Assembly (NCBI RefSeq): GCF_900156655.1
Contig: NZ_FTOG01000010.1
Location: 62,001-126,000 of the forward strand
Direction: 5' to 3'
Length of the DNA: 64,000 nucleotides
From: Rhodobacter aestuarii
GTDB taxonomy: Bacteria; Pseudomonadota; Alphaproteobacteria; Rhodobacterales; Rhodobacteraceae
Each line of letters begins with the position of its first letter. Positions within the stretch are counted from its first letter, which is position 1. The notes beneath the pieces were generated by a model. It saw only the letters and a list, made by a program, of their open reading frames with translations, ran no database searches and was not told where the DNA came from. Positions 62,215 to 64,000 of this stretch are shown here, piece by piece. Both the position numbers and the translations under genes were made by a program.

Positions 62215-62616
62215 TCACGTTTCGGGGTAGGCTTCGCGGCAGGCGGCAACAGCGGCATTGGCGGCAGGGGTCAATTCCTTCACGCGTTTGCGCAGCCCGT
62301 CCCGTTTGCGGGTCTCGGCAGCCGGATCAATCGCCACTTTGCGGGTGCGGGTCACGGTGTAATCTTCAAGGCACATCTGAGGTTTTTCGATCACCGTGCC
62401 ATCGGGGCGGGTGATCGTGGTGGCGCCGCAGACCTCCCACCGGGTCATTGGCACGTCGTAGTCTTCATAGGCGTAACCGCGCGCCAGATTGCCCTCTACC
62501 TCTGCCAAGAGATTCTGCACGCTGCGCAATTCGCGCGTTTCGCGGTTGATGCACCGTTCTTGCGGCGTGCCGCAGGCGGCAATGAGCAAAAGGGCGAGCA
62601 GCGAGAGTTTGCGCAT
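62215..62616 (-). CDS. Small putative lipoprotein
   Basis: A 133-residue protein with a lipobox ending at Cys15 (LLIAAC), so it is likely acylated by Lgt and anchored in the membrane. The mature part has four further Cys residues (QERCINRETRE, EVCGATTITRP, QMCLEDYTV, VAACREAYPET) and a Lys/Arg-rich end. GGAGG lies 7 bases before the ATG. No family is recognised. Confidence 0.82.
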   Translation of the reverse strand: MRKLSLLALLLIAACGTPQERCINRETRELRSVQNLLAEVEGNLARGYAYEDYDVPMTRWEVCGATTITRPDGTVIEKPQMCLEDYTVTRTRKVAIDPAAETRKRDGLRKRVKELTPAANAAVAACREAYPET

Positions 62617-62803
62617 GAGGGCCTCCGAGCTTTGTGGCATTCTTTCGTGCGCGCAAGCGCTTGGCAAGGGTGGGCCAGACGCACGCTTCCCGTTGCGCGA
62701 CAGTTTGTGCGGATATTTTCACCCATTCTGCACAACAGGCTTTCTTTTTAAGGCAAAGGGGCGTAGAAGCCGCGCTTTCCGCTCTAGTGAAAGCCTTCCC
62801 CCC

Positions 62804-64000
62804 ATGACCGAGTTCCCCCATCTTCCCGCCGCGCTGTCACAGGCGTTGGCTGCGAAGGGCTATGAAGCCCTCACGCCGGTGCAGGAGGCGGTGACGAAGC
62901 CCGAGATCGCCGGGCGCGATCTGTTGGTCTCGGCGCAGACGGGCTCGGGCAAAACCGTGGCTTTTGGTCTGGCGATGGCGGGCGAATTGATGGGCGAGGC
63001 GGGGATTTCGCCTTATCCAGATCTGCCGCGTGCGCTGGTGGTGGCCCCGACGCGCGAATTGGCGATGCAGGTGAGCCGGGAGTTGAGCTGGCTTTACGCG
63101 GGAGCCGGTGCCGTGATCGCGGGGGCCGTTGGCGGCATGGATGCCCGGTCGGAACGCCGTGCGCTTGAACGCGGCGCGCATATCGTTGTCGGCACCCCGG
63201 GCCGGATTTGCGACCACATCCGCCGTGGCGCGCTGGATCTGGCGGCGCTTTCGGTTGTTGTGCTCGACGAAGCCGATGAAATGCTCGACATGGGCTTTCG
63301 TGAAGACCTTGAATTCATTCTCGAAGCTGCGCCGGAAAGCCGCCGCACGCTGATGTTCTCGGCCACCGTGCCGCGCGAGATTGAGCGGATGGCAGGCACC
63401 TTCCAGCGCGAGGCGGAGCGAATCTCCACCATCGCTGCGCGCGAAAGCCATGCCGATATTGATTATCGCGCCTTCTTGGTCGACCGCTCGGATCGGGAAA
63501 ACGCCATCGTCAACCTGCTGCGCTTCCATGAAGCGGAGCGTGCGATTGTGTTTTGCTCGACCCGCGCCGCCGTGGCGCACCTGACGGGGCGGCTTTTGAA
63601 CCGGGGATTCTCGGTCGTCGCCTTGTCTGGGGAACTGACGCAAGACGAACGCTCCCGCGCGCTGCAAATGATGCGCGATGGCCGGGCGCGGGTCTGTATT
63701 GCGACCGATGTGGCCGCGCGCGGGATCGACCTGCCGGGCTTGGAATTGGTGATTCACGCTGATCTGCCGATGAACCGCGAAGGGCTTTTGCACCGGTCTG
63801 GCCGCACCGGGCGTGCTGGTCGCAAAGGGCTTTCGGCCATCGTCGTGCCCGCGAATATTCGCGCCAAGGCAGAACGGCTGATCCGCGAAGCGGGCGTGGC
63901 CGTGAACTGGGACACCGCGCCGACGCCGGAGGCCATCTTGGCGCGCGATGAAGAGCGCATGCTGCAAGAGCCGGGTCTGGTGGCGCCGGTCACCGCCGAA
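62804..64000 (+). CDS. DEAD-box ATP-dependent RNA helicase, partial
   Basis: 399 codons are visible and the frame runs off the right window edge. All core motifs are present: AQTGSGKT (I), PTRELA (Ia), GTPGR (Ib), DEAD in VVLDEADEML (II), SAT in MFSATVPRE (III), and ARGIDLPGLE and HRSGRTGRAGR (V and VI). It unwinds RNA, probably in ribosome assembly or mRNA decay. The start ATG at 62804 has no strong ribosome site. The C-terminal tail, which would help name it, is missing. Confidence 0.93.
   Translation, partial: MTEFPHLPAALSQALAAKGYEALTPVQEAVTKPEIAGRDLLVSAQTGSGKTVAFGLAMAGELMGEAGISPYPDLPRALVVAPTRELAMQVSRELSWLYAGAGAVIAGAVGGMDARSERRALERGAHIVVGTPGRICDHIRRGALDLAALSVVVLDEADEMLDMGFREDLEFILEAAPESRRTLMFSATVPREIERMAGTFQREAERISTIAARESHADIDYRAFLVDRSDRENAIVNLLRFHEAERAIVFCSTRAAVAHLTGRLLNRGFSVVALSGELTQDERSRALQMMRDGRARVCIATDVAARGIDLPGLELVIHADLPMNREGLLHRSGRTGRAGRKGLSAIVVPANIRAKAERLIREAGVAVNWDTAPTPEAILARDEERMLQEPGLVAPVTAE

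Noticed and set aside
1-64000. tRNA, rRNA, insertion sequences, attachment sites or CRISPR arrays
   Set aside because: No cloverleaf, rRNA-like region, transposase motif or spaced direct repeats were recognised on reading both strands; a covariance-model search would be decisive.

Overview
The window looks like chromosomal DNA from an alphaproteobacterium of the Rhodobacterales (Rhodobacter/Roseobacter/Thioclava-like). The evidence is high G+C, strong GGAGG-type ribosome sites, a ccoNOQP-ccoGHIS cluster under near-perfect FNR/FnrL boxes, the lgt - MidA-like methyltransferase - pgeF order, and several TRAP/uronate and quinate genes. The genus cannot be fixed from sequence reading alone. No rRNA, tRNA, insertion sequence, prophage or CRISPR array was seen.

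Layout. 1-12.0 kb: a uronate (pectin/alginate-type) catabolic operon. A divergent GntR/FCD regulator faces uxaC, a TRAP uptake system, kdgF, kduI, kduD, uxuB, uxuA, uxaA and kdgK. It takes galacturonate, glucuronate and unsaturated uronates to 2-keto-3-deoxy-6-phosphogluconate. No tagaturonate reductase (uxaB) and no KDPG aldolase gene lie in the window.

12.1-26.3 kb: a catabolic region with two themes. Quinate/shikimate genes are quiC1 (two-domain dehydroshikimate dehydratase), aroQ with an AEC transporter, and a divergent aroE-type dehydrogenase. A CoA-linked set of unknown substrate comprises an acyl-CoA dehydrogenase with Asp at the usual Glu base, a tight four-gene operon (HMG-CoA-lyase-like, TIM-barrel isomerase, acylating aldehyde dehydrogenase, TPP enzyme) facing a LysR regulator, then a LacI regulator and a CaiB/BaiF CoA-transferase. 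A palindrome, TGATGCATCA, occurs three times here, twice about 120 bp upstream of CoA-pathway genes.

26.4-34.5 kb: an orphan type VI secretion effector island: VgrG, a DUF2169 adaptor, a ketosynthase-like protein without the nucleophilic Cys, a PAAR-like protein with a C-terminal GHH nuclease toxin, a tightly coupled putative immunity protein, a DUF6484-like protein and a TIGR02270-like HEAT protein. The toxin and immunity genes are visibly A+T-richer than their surroundings.

34.5-48.8 kb: mostly housekeeping genes: an MscS channel, gnd, trxB, an Lrp regulator, a Gfo/Idh oxidoreductase, rpoH, an RluD-type pseudouridine synthase, ubiK, lgt, a MidA-like methyltransferase, pgeF, a Hint-domain protein and a universal stress protein. 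48.8-57.1 kb: cbb3 oxidase structural genes (ccoNOQP) and assembly/copper genes (ccoGHIS). 57.2-64 kb: a D,D-carboxypeptidase with SPOR domain, a HAD hydrolase, clpS, an RsmC-like methyltransferase, a degenerate SDR, a small lipoprotein and a DEAD-box helicase cut by the window end.

Functions are read from motifs, lengths and context; no database search was possible.
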